Source of the DNA: Streptomyces sp. NBC_00190
GTDB lineage: Bacteria > Actinomycetota > Actinomycetes > Streptomycetales > Streptomycetaceae
DNA: 64,000 bases
Assembly (NCBI RefSeq): GCF_036203305.1
Contig: NZ_CP108131.1
Coordinates: 5,456,001-5,520,000 of the forward strand
Direction of reading: 5' to 3'
Under the pieces are notes generated by a model that had not been told where the DNA came from, searched no databases, and saw only the letters and a program-made list of their open reading frames with translations. Position 1 is the first letter of the stretch. Every line of letters begins with the position of its first letter. This document shows positions 8,604 to 16,570 of the stretch, piece by piece. The position numbers were made by a program, and so were the translations under genes.

Positions 8604-9116
8604 ATGGCGGGCCTGGAGGGTGTGGAACAGCCGCGGCAGCGCAGCAGCGCTTCGGCCGTACGGCTCACGGCGGCGGTCGAGGACGAACAGGGCTTCAAGG
8701 CGCTGGAGTTGTACGGGAACCCGGCCGAGGGCGAAGTGATCCTGCCGTCGATGCCGGAATCGGCCGGTACCGCGCGCAGGCTCGCCCAGTGCGTGGTGGT
8801 CCGCCTCTGGGGCCTCTCCCCGCAGATCGCCGAGCATGCCGTCCTGCTGGTCTCCGAACTCGTCGGCAACGCGGTCAGGCACACCGGGGCCCGCACCTTC
8901 GGCTTACAGATGAAGCGGCGGCGCGGCTGGATCCGGGTGGAGGTGCGCGACCCCTCGCGCGGACTGCCCTGCCTGATGCCGGTCCACGAGCTGGACGTCA
9001 CCGGCCGCGGGCTCTTCCTCGTCGACAAGCTCTCCGACCGCTGGGGTGCGGACCTTCTGCCCCGCGGGAAGATCACGTGGTTCGAGATGCGGGTCGCCGA
9101 CCGTCAGAACGCCTGA
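8604..9116 (+). CDS. ATP-binding protein, RsbW-like anti-sigma regulatory ATPase fold
   Basis: This is a small (170 residues) HATPase_c_2 protein of the kind that is abundant in Streptomyces, where members act as anti-sigma factors or serine kinases of anti-sigma antagonists. The N-box is clear (ELVGNAVRHT), followed by a VEVRDPS G1-like segment and a GRGL G2 segment. The frame is open further upstream to 8499, but that part covers the terminator hairpin, so ATG 8604 is preferred; the ribosome site is weak. No partner sigma factor or antagonist lies nearby, so its target is unknown. Confidence 0.85.
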   Translation: MAGLEGVEQPRQRSSASAVRLTAAVEDEQGFKALELYGNPAEGEVILPSMPESAGTARRLAQCVVVRLWGLSPQIAEHAVLLVSELVGNAVRHTGARTFGLQMKRRRGWIRVEVRDPSRGLPCLMPVHELDVTGRGLFLVDKLSDRWGADLLPRGKITWFEMRVADRQNA

Positions 9117-9481
9117 AGCCCCCGGTCGCCGTGGTGGGGCGGTGTGGGGGCTTCGTGGGTGCGCCGAGGACCGATTGGGGTGTGATCCTCGGCGTGGCGA
9201 CTTCGCTCGGGTCAATGGGGAAGTCGTGCTACCGACTATGGCAGACGTGGGCCCGAACGCCAAAAGTCCCTACTCGGACATAAGTGTGCAAATAGTGAGA
9301 GTTTCTAGTTAAATCCTAGGTGAGGTGGGCCACTCACCTCGCAATCTATGAATAAGTATCGACTGCTCTGTGTGAATCGTTGATCACGTAGCGGACGGGT
9401 CGCCCGTTTGGCCCACTTCGGCGGACGTACCGAATTGGGTCAATCATTACCTTCCGGGCTTTCCGCCTCTTAAATGGGCGA
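9117..9481. other. Gene-free stretch with unusually AT-rich core and a 7-bp inverted repeat
   Basis: No credible gene is visible. The part 9240-9480 is much more AT-rich than its surroundings. It contains an inverted repeat, AGGTGAG (9318-9324) and CTCACCT (9333-9339), that could be an operator. It is the upstream region of the NodB-like/beta-propeller pair and may hold its promoter. Confidence 0.5.
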
Positions 9482-10276
9482 GTGCTCTCACATCCAGGCC
9501 GCAGGGCGGTCCTGCGCGCGGCCGGTCTCGGGGTGACCGGTGCCGCCACGGCGGGCCTCACCGCCGCCTGCGGATCGGGCCGCCCCGCCTCCGCCACCGC
9601 GCCCACCACCCCGCCGCCGGGCCCGGTCCGCCCCGCCCGGGCGGCCCCGGCCGTCCCGCGCCGGTTCGCCGGGCAGCCCGTCGAGATCGGCCACGGTCCG
9701 CGCGACCGGCCCGCGGTCGCCCTCACCTTCCACGGCAACGGGGAACCCGCCATCGCCCGGGCGGTGCTGGCCGAGGCGGAGAGAGCGGGCGCGCGGGTCA
9801 CCGTACTGGCCATCGGCAGCTGGCTCGACGCCCACCCGGACATGGCCCGCCGGATCCTCGACGGCGGCCACGAGCTCGGCAACCACACCCAGCGCCACCT
9901 CGCGATCAACACCATGCCCGAGGCGGAGGCGTACGCCGAGATCACCGGCTGCGCCACCCGGCTCAAGCGGCTGACCGGCTCCATCGGCACCTGGTTCCGG
10001 CCCTCCCAGACCCAGTACGCCACCCCGCTCGTCCAGAAGCTGGCCCAGCGGGCCGGCTACCCCCACGTCCTCTCGTACGACGTGGACTCCCTCGACTTCA
10101 CCTCGCCCGGCGCCGCGGCCGTCATCCGCACCGTCACCGGGACGATCCTCGCCGGATCGGTGGTGAGCCTGCACTTCGGCTACGCGGACACGGTCGACGC
10201 GATGCCGCCCCTCCTCGAAGAACTCGCGCGCCGCAAGCTGCGCGCGGTGACCACCACGGAGCTGCTGACGCCATGA
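9482..10276 (+). CDS. NodB-fold polysaccharide deacetylase-like protein with altered metal motif
   Basis: The 264-residue product starts at GTG 9482. A twin-arginine-type signal (RRAVLRAAG then a hydrophobic run) indicates export, and LTAAC may be a lipobox. The NodB fold is recognisable, but motif 1, normally TFDDG, reads TFHGNG, so both aspartates that act as base and metal ligand are missing. Motif 2 keeps H-x3-H (GNHTQRH). Motif 3 is RPSQTQY rather than RPPYG. Either the chemistry differs or the protein is a binding relic. Its stop overlaps the start of the next gene by 4 bases, implying translational coupling with the beta-propeller lipoprotein. Confidence 0.8.
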   Translation: MLSHPGRRAVLRAAGLGVTGAATAGLTAACGSGRPASATAPTTPPPGPVRPARAAPAVPRRFAGQPVEIGHGPRDRPAVALTFHGNGEPAIARAVLAEAERAGARVTVLAIGSWLDAHPDMARRILDGGHELGNHTQRHLAINTMPEAEAYAEITGCATRLKRLTGSIGTWFRPSQTQYATPLVQKLAQRAGYPHVLSYDVDSLDFTSPGAAAVIRTVTGTILAGSVVSLHFGYADTVDAMPPLLEELARRKLRAVTTTELLTP

Positions 10277-11451
10277 AGACCACCCGCCTTCCCCGGAAGG
10301 CCTCCGTGCTGCTGGCCGGTCTGGTCCTCGCCGCCCTGGCCGGCTGCGGATCTGCCGACAAGGGACCCGCCGAGGCGCTCGGCACCAAGGGCCCGGCCAA
10401 ACCCGTCAAGGCCGTCCCGCCGGGCCTTCCCGGCATGCCCCCGCTGCTCGATCCGGACGACGTGTACGCGGCGGACCGGCCGAACAAGCTCTCGCCGGTG
10501 GTCAAGGACTTCCCGTCCCGCGTCTACGTGCCGAACACCACCTCCAACACGGTGTCCGTCATCGACCCGGAGACGTACAAGGTCATCGACACCATCCCGG
10601 TCGGGGTCCAGCCCCAGCACGTGGTGCCCTCCTGGGACATGAAGACCCTGTGGGTCAACAACAACCGCGGCCACACGCTCACCCCGATCAACCCCGCCAC
10701 CGGCGAGGCCGGAGAGCCCGTCGAGGTGCACGACCCGTACAACCTGTACTTCACGCCGAACGGCAAGTACGCCGTCGTCATGGCTTCGATGGACAAGGAG
10801 CTCGTCTTCCGCGATCCGCACACGATGGACCGGGTGAAGACCGTCCCGGTGAGCTGCTTCGGCGTCAACCACGCGGACTTCTCCGCCGACGGCCGCTACT
10901 TCATCGTGAGTTGCGAGTTCTCCGGCGAACTCCTCAAGGTCGACACCGAGAAGATGGAGGTCATCGGGCAGCAGAAACTGCCCTTCGAAGGGGCGATGCC
11001 GCAGGACGTCAAGGTCTCGCCGGACGGAAAGACCTTCTACGTCGCGGACATGATGGCGGACGGCATGTGGGTGCTCAGCGGCGACAAGTTCGAGGTCCCG
11101 AAGCTGCTGCCCACCGGAAAGGGCTGCCACGGGCTCTACGTGAGCCGTGACTCCAAGGAGATGTACGTCTCCAACCGGGGCGAAGGCACCGTCTCCGTCT
11201 TCGACTTCCCGCAGAACAAGCTCACCAAGAAGTGGGAGCTGCCCGACGGCGGCAGTCCCGACATGGGCGGCGTCTCCGCCGACGGCAAGGTGCTCTGGCT
11301 GTCGGGCCGCTACAACTCCGAGGTCTACGCGATCGACACCACCACCGGCAAGGAGCTCGCCCGGATCCCGGTGGGCGGCGGACCGCACGGGCTCGCCGTG
11401 TACCCGCAGCCCGGCCGCTACTCGCTCGGACACACCGGCATCTTCCGGTAG
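10273..11451 (+). CDS. YncE/YVTN-type beta-propeller lipoprotein
   Basis: The 392-residue product has a signal peptide ending in a lipobox (LAGC) and then repeated blades of the 40-residue YVTN type, for example YVPNTTSNTVSVIDPETYKV and MYVSNRGEGTVSVFD. These form a surface-exposed seven-bladed propeller held by a lipid anchor. The ATG lies within ATGA shared with the upstream NodB-like gene, so the two are probably made together and may interact. No enzymatic motif is seen; the family usually has a binding role. Confidence 0.85.
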   Translation: MKTTRLPRKASVLLAGLVLAALAGCGSADKGPAEALGTKGPAKPVKAVPPGLPGMPPLLDPDDVYAADRPNKLSPVVKDFPSRVYVPNTTSNTVSVIDPETYKVIDTIPVGVQPQHVVPSWDMKTLWVNNNRGHTLTPINPATGEAGEPVEVHDPYNLYFTPNGKYAVVMASMDKELVFRDPHTMDRVKTVPVSCFGVNHADFSADGRYFIVSCEFSGELLKVDTEKMEVIGQQKLPFEGAMPQDVKVSPDGKTFYVADMMADGMWVLSGDKFEVPKLLPTGKGCHGLYVSRDSKEMYVSNRGEGTVSVFDFPQNKLTKKWELPDGGSPDMGGVSADGKVLWLSGRYNSEVYAIDTTTGKELARIPVGGGPHGLAVYPQPGRYSLGHTGIFR

Positions 11452-11465
11452 GCCGCGCGGGCAAG

Positions 11466-11504
11466 GCGGTGCCCCGGGAGCTCGCACAGCTCCCGGGACA
11501 CCGC
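11466..11504. terminator. Hairpin between convergent genes
   Basis: The 17-base arms pair apart from one mismatch (GCGGTG-C-CCCGGGAGCT with its partner), around a 5-base loop. It lies between the stop of the propeller gene and the stop of the P450 gene and probably serves both. Confidence 0.7.
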
Positions 11505-11524
11505 GGTACACGGCCGTGTGCGGA

Positions 11525-12763
11525 CTACCAGGCCACCGGGAGCCGCTCCGGCAGCCGCTTGATGAAGCCCGTACGCCAGACGAGGTTCTCCGCGGGCACC
11601 GCGAGCCGCAGCCCGGACAGCCGCTCGACCAGCACCTCCAGCGCGATCTCGGCGTGAGCCCGGCCCAGCGCGGAGGCCGGGCAGAAGTGCCGGCCGGCGC
11701 CGAAGGCGAGGTTGGCGTTGGAGCTCTCGCGCCCCAGGTCCAGCTCGTCCGGGTTCTCGAAGGCCGCCGGGTCGAAGTTGGCCCCCTCCAGCAGGACGAG
11801 GACGAGCTCACCCTCCTTCACCAGCACGTCGCCGACCTGGACGTCCGCCAGAGCGATGCGCGGCAGGCCGTCCCCCACGGACAGGTTCCAGCGCAGCAGC
11901 TCGTCGACGGCCTTGCCCATGCGCTCCGGGTGCTCGCGCAGGTACCCGATGAGCTCCGGCTTCTGGAGCAGCGCCAGGACCGCGAGGACCAGGAACGCGG
12001 AAGTGGAGACCGCGCCCGCGCCGAAGAGCGAGACGGCGACCGTCGCGAACATGTCGTCGGTCAGGTGCGCCGACTCCGGGTCCGCCTCCTTCAGCGCGGC
12101 GAACCTGCCGAGGAGCCCCGTACGCTCCTCGGCAGGCAGCGCCAGCTGGACGTTCAGCTGCTCGGCGAAGTAGCCCACGTCCTTGTACCAGTTGAGGGCC
12201 GAGTCGGCGAACGGCTCGCGCGCGGTCATGAACGCGACGTCCAGCCCCGACATCAGCCGCCGCCAGTCCTCGAAGGGGACCCCGAGGACGGCGCAGTGCA
12301 GTGCCGCCGAGAAGGGGTCGGCGAACCCCGCCCGGAGATCGGCCGGACCGCCCTCGGCGACCAGCTGGTCGATCAGCTCGCCCGCCTTGGCGCGCAGCCA
12401 GTCCTGGAGCCCCTTCTGGCGCGGGTTGAGCGCCTTCATGACGGCGTTGCGCAGGCCCGCGCTGTTGATGTTGCCCATGTTGTTGACGACCTCGGGCGGG
12501 ATCGTCAGCGCGTACTGGCGCGGGACTCCGGCGTTCGCCGTGTCCTTGAGGCTGAACCGCTCGTCCTCCAGCACCTGCTTGGCGAGGGCGTAGCTGCTCA
12601 CCAGCCAGGCCGGGTCCCCGGTGAGGGTGCGCACCTTCGCCACCGGGGCCTTCTCGCGGAGCCACGTGCACTCCTCCGGGAGCACGTCACCGCGCCGCGA
12701 GAGCGGGAAGTCGAGGAGCGGCTGCTCCTGGGTCTCCGGGCCCTCAAGCTGCTCGACGCTCAT
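11525..12763 (-). CDS. CYP121-like cytochrome P450 (cyclodipeptide oxidase)
   Basis: The 412-residue soluble P450 carries the haem-binding loop FGAGRHFCPAS with C361 and the K-helix ELLR (288-291). The I-helix reads AGAVST instead of AGxDT, so the acid-alcohol pair is absent and Ser253 takes the place of the Thr. From memory, long stretches match M. tuberculosis CYP121A1 (mycocyclosin synthase): PPEVVNNMGNI, a lone active-site Trp (W192), GELVLVLLEGANFDP and ERLPV-W at the C terminus. CYP121 makes a C-C bond between the two tyrosine rings of cyclo(Tyr-Tyr). One key CYP121 residue, Arg386, appears as Lys402 here. The start overlaps the end of the cyclodipeptide synthase gene by 20 bases, with AAGGA 6 bases ahead, so the two are translationally coupled. 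Confidence 0.9.
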   Translation of the reverse strand: MSVEQLEGPETQEQPLLDFPLSRRGDVLPEECTWLREKAPVAKVRTLTGDPAWLVSSYALAKQVLEDERFSLKDTANAGVPRQYALTIPPEVVNNMGNINSAGLRNAVMKALNPRQKGLQDWLRAKAGELIDQLVAEGGPADLRAGFADPFSAALHCAVLGVPFEDWRRLMSGLDVAFMTAREPFADSALNWYKDVGYFAEQLNVQLALPAEERTGLLGRFAALKEADPESAHLTDDMFATVAVSLFGAGAVSTSAFLVLAVLALLQKPELIGYLREHPERMGKAVDELLRWNLSVGDGLPRIALADVQVGDVLVKEGELVLVLLEGANFDPAAFENPDELDLGRESSNANLAFGAGRHFCPASALGRAHAEIALEVLVERLSGLRLAVPAENLVWRTGFIKRLPERLPVAW

Positions 12764-13520
12764 TGACGTTCCTTTCGGTTGGTGCGTGGTTCGTGTCGCC
12801 CGCGGGCGTGTGTTCGCCGGCGGTCCGCGCCGCCTCGGGCCGGACGACGGCGTACGCCTGGTTGCGGGTGGCGCGCAGGCCCCCGCCGCGCGCGAAGAGG
12901 AGGTCCGTCAGCGGCATCTTGACGTGGTACGCCGCCACCGAGGACGGCACGTCGAGAATGCTCGGGGTGTCCACGAAGAACGGCAGCTCGGCCGCCATGT
13001 AATCGAAACAGACCTGCAACTGCCCGTCCGTGATGGATTCACCTTCCGGCAACTTGGAGCCGACAAAGTGCAAGGCCATCTTCTCGCAGCCCTTGCGGAA
13101 TTCGTCGTCGGTCTCCAGGAAATGCAGCACACGTCGGTGCAGTAGCTGGTAGACGGGGTTGTCCCGGAACTCCGAAAGCGCCCTCACGCGGATTTCTCCC
13201 TGGGGCGGCCCCGATTCCTCCACGCCCTTCAGGATTCGCCGCCGGACTGCCTTTATCTCCTTCGTGGCGCGCTTCTCCGCGTGCTCCTGGGTGTAGCCGA
13301 AGGCGGCGAACATCCGGTCCACGTGGAGGTCTGCGTAGACGAAGTCGACCTGCGCGAAGCGGGTCGTGGCCCACTCGGCAAGGCGGGTGATGCGCTCGGA
13401 GCTGAAGTAGCTGTTTCCGGGACTCACCCCGATGAGCACATGGTCGCCGTCTTCCCAGATATGGCGGCAGGTACGTGTGAAGGGCAGAACTTCGAATGAT
13501 GCGTCGGCTGTGATCGTCAC
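12744..13520 (-). CDS. Cyclodipeptide synthase (NYH subfamily, Rv2275-like)
   Basis: The enzyme joins two aminoacyl-tRNA-borne amino acids into a 2,5-diketopiperazine. The 258-residue protein shows the family's active site at a constant offset of 4 from AlbC: nucleophile S33 and N36 in GVSPGNSYFS, Y174 and E178 (YMAAEL), and Y198-H199 (AYH). This places it in the NYH subfamily. GVSPGNSYFS, VDFVYADLH and the ARGGGLRATRNQ end resemble, from memory, M. tuberculosis Rv2275, the cyclo(Tyr-Tyr) synthase. With the CYP121-like partner, cyclo(Tyr-Tyr) is the best product guess. The start is GTG 13520. The C-terminal 30 residues are a disordered extension. A good promoter lies 70-100 bases upstream. 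Confidence 0.93.
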   Translation of the reverse strand: MTITADASFEVLPFTRTCRHIWEDGDHVLIGVSPGNSYFSSERITRLAEWATTRFAQVDFVYADLHVDRMFAAFGYTQEHAEKRATKEIKAVRRRILKGVEESGPPQGEIRVRALSEFRDNPVYQLLHRRVLHFLETDDEFRKGCEKMALHFVGSKLPEGESITDGQLQVCFDYMAAELPFFVDTPSILDVPSSVAAYHVKMPLTDLLFARGGGLRATRNQAYAVVRPEAARTAGEHTPAGDTNHAPTERNVNERRAA

Positions 13521-13589
13521 CTGTGTGATCGCCCTTGTTGCCGCTTGTCCCTGGGAGCCCTGTGCTCCTGGTGTGGCGGCAATGTCGGT

Positions 13590-13619
13590 ACGTTATGTCG
13601 TGGTCCCGGAGCGTGACAA
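13590..13619 (-). promoter_or_regulatory. Promoter of the cyclodipeptide synthase/P450 operon
   Basis: On the minus strand, TTGTCA (13614-13619) and TAACGT (13590-13595) are separated by 18 bases, close to the housekeeping sigma (HrdB) consensus. It would give a leader of about 60 bases before GTG 13520. The surrounding 13590-13690 is AT-rich for this genome. Confidence 0.55.
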
Positions 13620-13774
13620 GTCCGCGTGGCATTTATTGGCCGGAATTATCGCTTCCGGTTTACGGGCGGGTAATTGAATATGTATCTGCCGCCCGAACGG
13701 GACCCGGAGCGGAGGCCGGCTCCGCGGGCCGCTACCCTGAGCCGGTCAACAAGCACCGAGAAAGGGTGGACCCA

Positions 13775-13987
13775 GTGGCGGACATCGAGAGCGCACGGGC
13801 GACGTTCAACAAGTTCGACGTGAACGGTGACGGCTTCGTCACGGCCGACGAGTACAGCGCGGCCATGAAGGCGATGGGCGACGCGTACGTCACCGGCGCG
13901 GTCGCGGACGCCGTGCTTGCCGCCAAGGACACCAACGGCGACGGCCTGCTGAGCTTCGACGAGTTCTGGGCCGCCCTGAACAAGTAG
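13775..13987 (+). CDS. Small EF-hand calcium-binding protein
   Basis: The 70-residue cytoplasmic protein has two complete EF-hand loops, DVNGDGFVTADE and DTNGDGLLSFDE, each with acidic residues at positions 1, 3, 5 and 12 in canonical arrangement (Asn at some coordinating positions). GTG 13775 is preferred because AAAGG lies about 9 bases upstream; GTG 13766 is too close to it. Small calmodulin-like proteins of this size (the CabC type) buffer calcium and affect aerial growth and spore germination in Streptomyces. It is divergent from the cyclodipeptide synthase operon across a 254-base region and faces a terminator. Confidence 0.88.
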   Translation: MADIESARATFNKFDVNGDGFVTADEYSAAMKAMGDAYVTGAVADAVLAAKDTNGDGLLSFDEFWAALNK

Positions 13988-14027
13988 GCCTCCGCGAAGC
14001 GGGTCCCCGCGCAGCAGGCCTCCGCGC

Positions 14028-14057
14028 CGCCCCCGCCCCGCTTGCCGGGCGGGGGCG
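14028..14057. terminator. Hairpin between convergent EF-hand and PadR genes
   Basis: An 11-bp perfect GC stem (CGCCCCCGCCC with its complement) and an 8-base loop lie in the 73-base gap between the two stop codons. Confidence 0.65.
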
Positions 14058-14060
14058 CGG

Positions 14061-14618
14061 TCATGCCCTGCCGCCGCCCGGGGGCGTCATGTCCTCGACC
14101 TCGGTGAGGGCCTCCTGGAGCCAGTGCAGCCAGAACGTCTCCAGGGCGATCCCGCCGTGCAGGACGAGCCGGCGCAGCCGGTCCTCCACGGCGTCCCGCT
14201 CCGGCGGGAAGTCCTTCTCCTCGATGGCCTGGTACTGGGCCAGCTGCCGCTGGTGCAGCTCCAGGTGGCGCCGCAGCTCCAGGCCGAGCCCCTGCGGCCC
14301 GACCACCCCCGCCGCGCGGATGCGCAGCAGCAGGGGATCGCGCATCGGCTTCGGGTCCTGGCTCTCGCCGACCCACCGCGCGAGCTCCGCGCCGCCCGCG
14401 GGCAGGACCTCGTACTCCTTCTTCTGCCCCCGCACGGGAACCTCGCTCGGCAGCTCCCGGATCAGCCCGGACTCCTCCAGCCTGCCGAGCTCGCGGTAGA
14501 TCTGCTGGTGCGTCGCCGACCAGAAGAACCCGATCGACTTGTCGAACCGCCGGGTCAGCTCCAGCCCGGACGAGGGCTTCTCGAGCAGGGCGGTGAGGAT
14601 GGCGTGCGGCAGCGACAT
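14061..14618 (-). CDS. PadR-family transcriptional regulator
   Basis: The 185-residue protein has an N-terminal winged helix (about residues 1-80; HAILTALLEKPSSGLELTRRFD, then QIYRELGRLEESGLIR). A helical C-terminal dimerisation region follows (about 95-175), typical of PadR_C members. PadR repressors usually control a nearby transporter or detoxification gene in response to a small aromatic or drug ligand. The start ATG 14618 lies after the cbiO stop on the same strand, so read-through from the cobalt operon is possible. Its target is not evident; the cyclodipeptide operon promoter 900 bases away is one candidate. Confidence 0.88.
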   Translation of the reverse strand: MSLPHAILTALLEKPSSGLELTRRFDKSIGFFWSATHQQIYRELGRLEESGLIRELPSEVPVRGQKKEYEVLPAGGAELARWVGESQDPKPMRDPLLLRIRAAGVVGPQGLGLELRRHLELHQRQLAQYQAIEEKDFPPERDAVEDRLRRLVLHGGIALETFWLHWLQEALTEVEDMTPPGGGRA

Positions 14619-14627
14619 GACGCCATC

Positions 14628-15479
14628 CTAGGTTTGCGGCCGCTCCGGCCGGTCTGCGGACGGCAAGGCGGACAGCGCGCCAGGGGTACGGGGGCCCGGG
14701 ACGCCTGCGGGCAGCAGGCCGTGGGCGCGCAGGAAGGCCGTCACCGCCGGGGACCAGGCCTGGCGCAGGCCCGCCTCGGCGAGCAGGGCAGGATCCGAGA
14801 GCAGCGCCTGGGCCGCGCCCACCCGGATGCCCGACGGGGTCAGGACCGCGGCGTCGTCGGCCCACCGTACGGCCAGGTCCACGTCGTGGGTGGCCATCAC
14901 CACCGTGGTTCCCGAGGCGCGCAGCCCCGCCAGGACGTCCAGCAGCCGCTCCTGGCCGTCCGGGTCGAGCCCGGCGGTCGGCTCGTCCAGGATCAGCACC
15001 CGCGGAGCCATCGCCACCGCGCCCGCGATCGCCGCGCGCTTGCGCTGCCCGTACGAGAGGAGGTGGGTCGGCCGGTCCCGCAGCGCCGTGATGTCCAGTG
15101 CGGCGAGCGCGGAGTCGACCCGCTCGCGGACCTCCGCCACCGGCAGGCCCAGGTTCATCGGGCCGAAGGAGACGTCCTGTTCCACCGACGCCGCGAACAG
15201 CTGGTCGTCCGGGTCCTGCACGACCAGCTGGACCGCCGTCCGCAGCCGGGTCAGGCCGGCGCGGTCGTACGAGACCGTCGCCCCCTCCAGGCGCAGCTCG
15301 CCCGGCCCCGGCCGCAGGCCGCCGCTCAGCAGCCGCATCAGCGTGGTCTTGCCGCTGCCGTTGCGGCCCAGCAGGACCAGCGCCCGGCCCTCGGCGATCT
15401 CGAAGTCGACTCCGCGCAGCACGGCGGGCCCGTCCTCGTACGCGTAGCCCGCGCCCACCAGTTCCACCAACGGCCTCAC
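14628..15479 (-). CDS. cbiO: Cobalt ECF transporter ATP-binding protein CbiO
   Basis: This is the ATPase of the CbiMNQO importer. The 283-residue product has Walker A (GRNGSGKTT), a Q-loop (VVQDPDDQLFA, typical of ECF ATPases), the signature LLSYGQRKRAAIAG and Walker B (VLILDEPTAGLDP). GTG 15479 sits in GTGA overlapping the cbiQ stop, with AAGGAG 8 bases upstream inside cbiQ. The C-terminal tail beyond about residue 240 is Pro-rich and probably not conserved. Confidence 0.93.
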   Translation of the reverse strand: MRPLVELVGAGYAYEDGPAVLRGVDFEIAEGRALVLLGRNGSGKTTLMRLLSGGLRPGPGELRLEGATVSYDRAGLTRLRTAVQLVVQDPDDQLFAASVEQDVSFGPMNLGLPVAEVRERVDSALAALDITALRDRPTHLLSYGQRKRAAIAGAVAMAPRVLILDEPTAGLDPDGQERLLDVLAGLRASGTTVVMATHDVDLAVRWADDAAVLTPSGIRVGAAQALLSDPALLAEAGLRQAWSPAVTAFLRAHGLLPAGVPGPRTPGALSALPSADRPERPQT

Positions 15480-16225
15480 AGGTACAACTCCTTCAGTACG
15501 AGCGTCACGGCGGTCAGACCGGTCAGCAGTGCGGCGCAGGCGGCCAGGAACCGCCAGGACAGCGTCGCCTCGGGGACGAGCACGCGCAGCGCGCCGTCGT
15601 AGCCGCGCCCGGCCAGGCCCGACTGGAGCCGCGCCGCGCGGTCGAAGGCCCGTACGAACGAGGTCGCGGCGAGACCGCCCACCGAACGCCATGCCGCCGC
15701 CCGGCCGGTGGTGCCGAGCCGGGCCGCCTGGGCCTGCCGGATCCGGGCGAGGGAGTCGAGCAGCAGGAACCCGATCCGGTACATGACCAGGGCCACGTCC
15801 ACCACGGGAGCCGGCACCCCCGCCCGGACCAGCCGCGGCAGCACGTCCGAGACCGGGGTGGTGAACGCGAACAGCAGCACACCGAGCGAGGCCGCCGAGG
15901 TGCGCAGCAGCAGCTCCGCGGCGTGCCGGGGGCCGTCCGGGGCCAGCGAGACGATCCCGCCGGGCCCGCCGACGGCGAACAGCAGCGGCAGCGCCCCCGT
16001 GAAGCAGAAGCCGAGCGGGATCCGGAAGGCCCGCCACAGCTGCCGCCCGGCCACCCCGGCGGGGCCGAGGAGCACGGCGAGGGTGGCCGCGGCGACCAGC
16101 GGACCGCCTGGCCACGGGGGCAGGCACACCGCGGTGACGGTCAGTCCGATCCCCAGCAGGGCCTTCTCCAGCGGGTGGCGGTGGCGCCAGCGGCTGCTGT
16201 GCGCCGCCGCGTCGATCGGCAGCAC
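15476..16225 (-). CDS. cbiQ: Cobalt ECF transporter T-component CbiQ
   Basis: This is the membrane scaffold that couples CbiO to CbiM. It has 249 residues and about five hydrophobic segments. The helices after residue 130 carry Arg/Ala/Gly-rich coupling motifs that contact the ATPase (LARIRQAQAARLG and ARLQSGLAGRGY). GTG 16225 lies 3 bases after the cbiN stop, and the end overlaps cbiO by 4 bases, so the operon is tightly coupled. Confidence 0.9.
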   Translation of the reverse strand: MLPIDAAAHSSRWRHRHPLEKALLGIGLTVTAVCLPPWPGGPLVAAATLAVLLGPAGVAGRQLWRAFRIPLGFCFTGALPLLFAVGGPGGIVSLAPDGPRHAAELLLRTSAASLGVLLFAFTTPVSDVLPRLVRAGVPAPVVDVALVMYRIGFLLLDSLARIRQAQAARLGTTGRAAAWRSVGGLAATSFVRAFDRAARLQSGLAGRGYDGALRVLVPEATLSWRFLAACAALLTGLTAVTLVLKELYL

Positions 16226-16228
16226 CGG

Positions 16229-16570
16229 CTACGACTCCGTGGCGGACGTGGACGCGGACGCGGCGGCCGCCGCCTCCGCTCCCTGGCGGCGGCCCTTGCG
16301 GACGCCGAAGTAGTACGCGAGCACGCCCGCCCCCAGCGCCGCCTGGAGGGCGAACAGCGCCGACTCGATGTCCGCGGACGGGGGTTCGTACAGCGGCGAG
16401 AACCAGGGCTCGTAGTCCGGCTCCAGCTCGGTGATGGCCGCCTCCGCCTGCGCGTCGGCGCCGCTGAACGGCTCCTCCTTGCCCTCGCCCAGGCCGAGCA
16501 CGAGCGGGAGCACGGCCAGCGCCGCCACCAGGAGCAGCAGCAGGGTGTTGATCTTCGCGTTCCTGGTCAT
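16229..16570 (-). CDS. cbiN: Cobalt transport protein CbiN
   Basis: This small accessory subunit has 113 residues. It has an N-terminal membrane helix (LLLLLVAALAVLPLVLG), an extracytoplasmic acidic loop containing FSGADAQAEAAI and PDYEPWFSPLYEPPS, and a second helix (LFALQAALGAGVLAYYFGV). The loop is thought to help CbiM load the metal. The ATG overlaps the cbiM stop by one base. The C-terminal Ala/Ser tail is low complexity. Presence of CbiN rather than NikN-type genes favours cobalt over nickel. Confidence 0.88.
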   Translation of the reverse strand: MTRNAKINTLLLLLVAALAVLPLVLGLGEGKEEPFSGADAQAEAAITELEPDYEPWFSPLYEPPSADIESALFALQAALGAGVLAYYFGVRKGRRQGAEAAAAASASTSATES

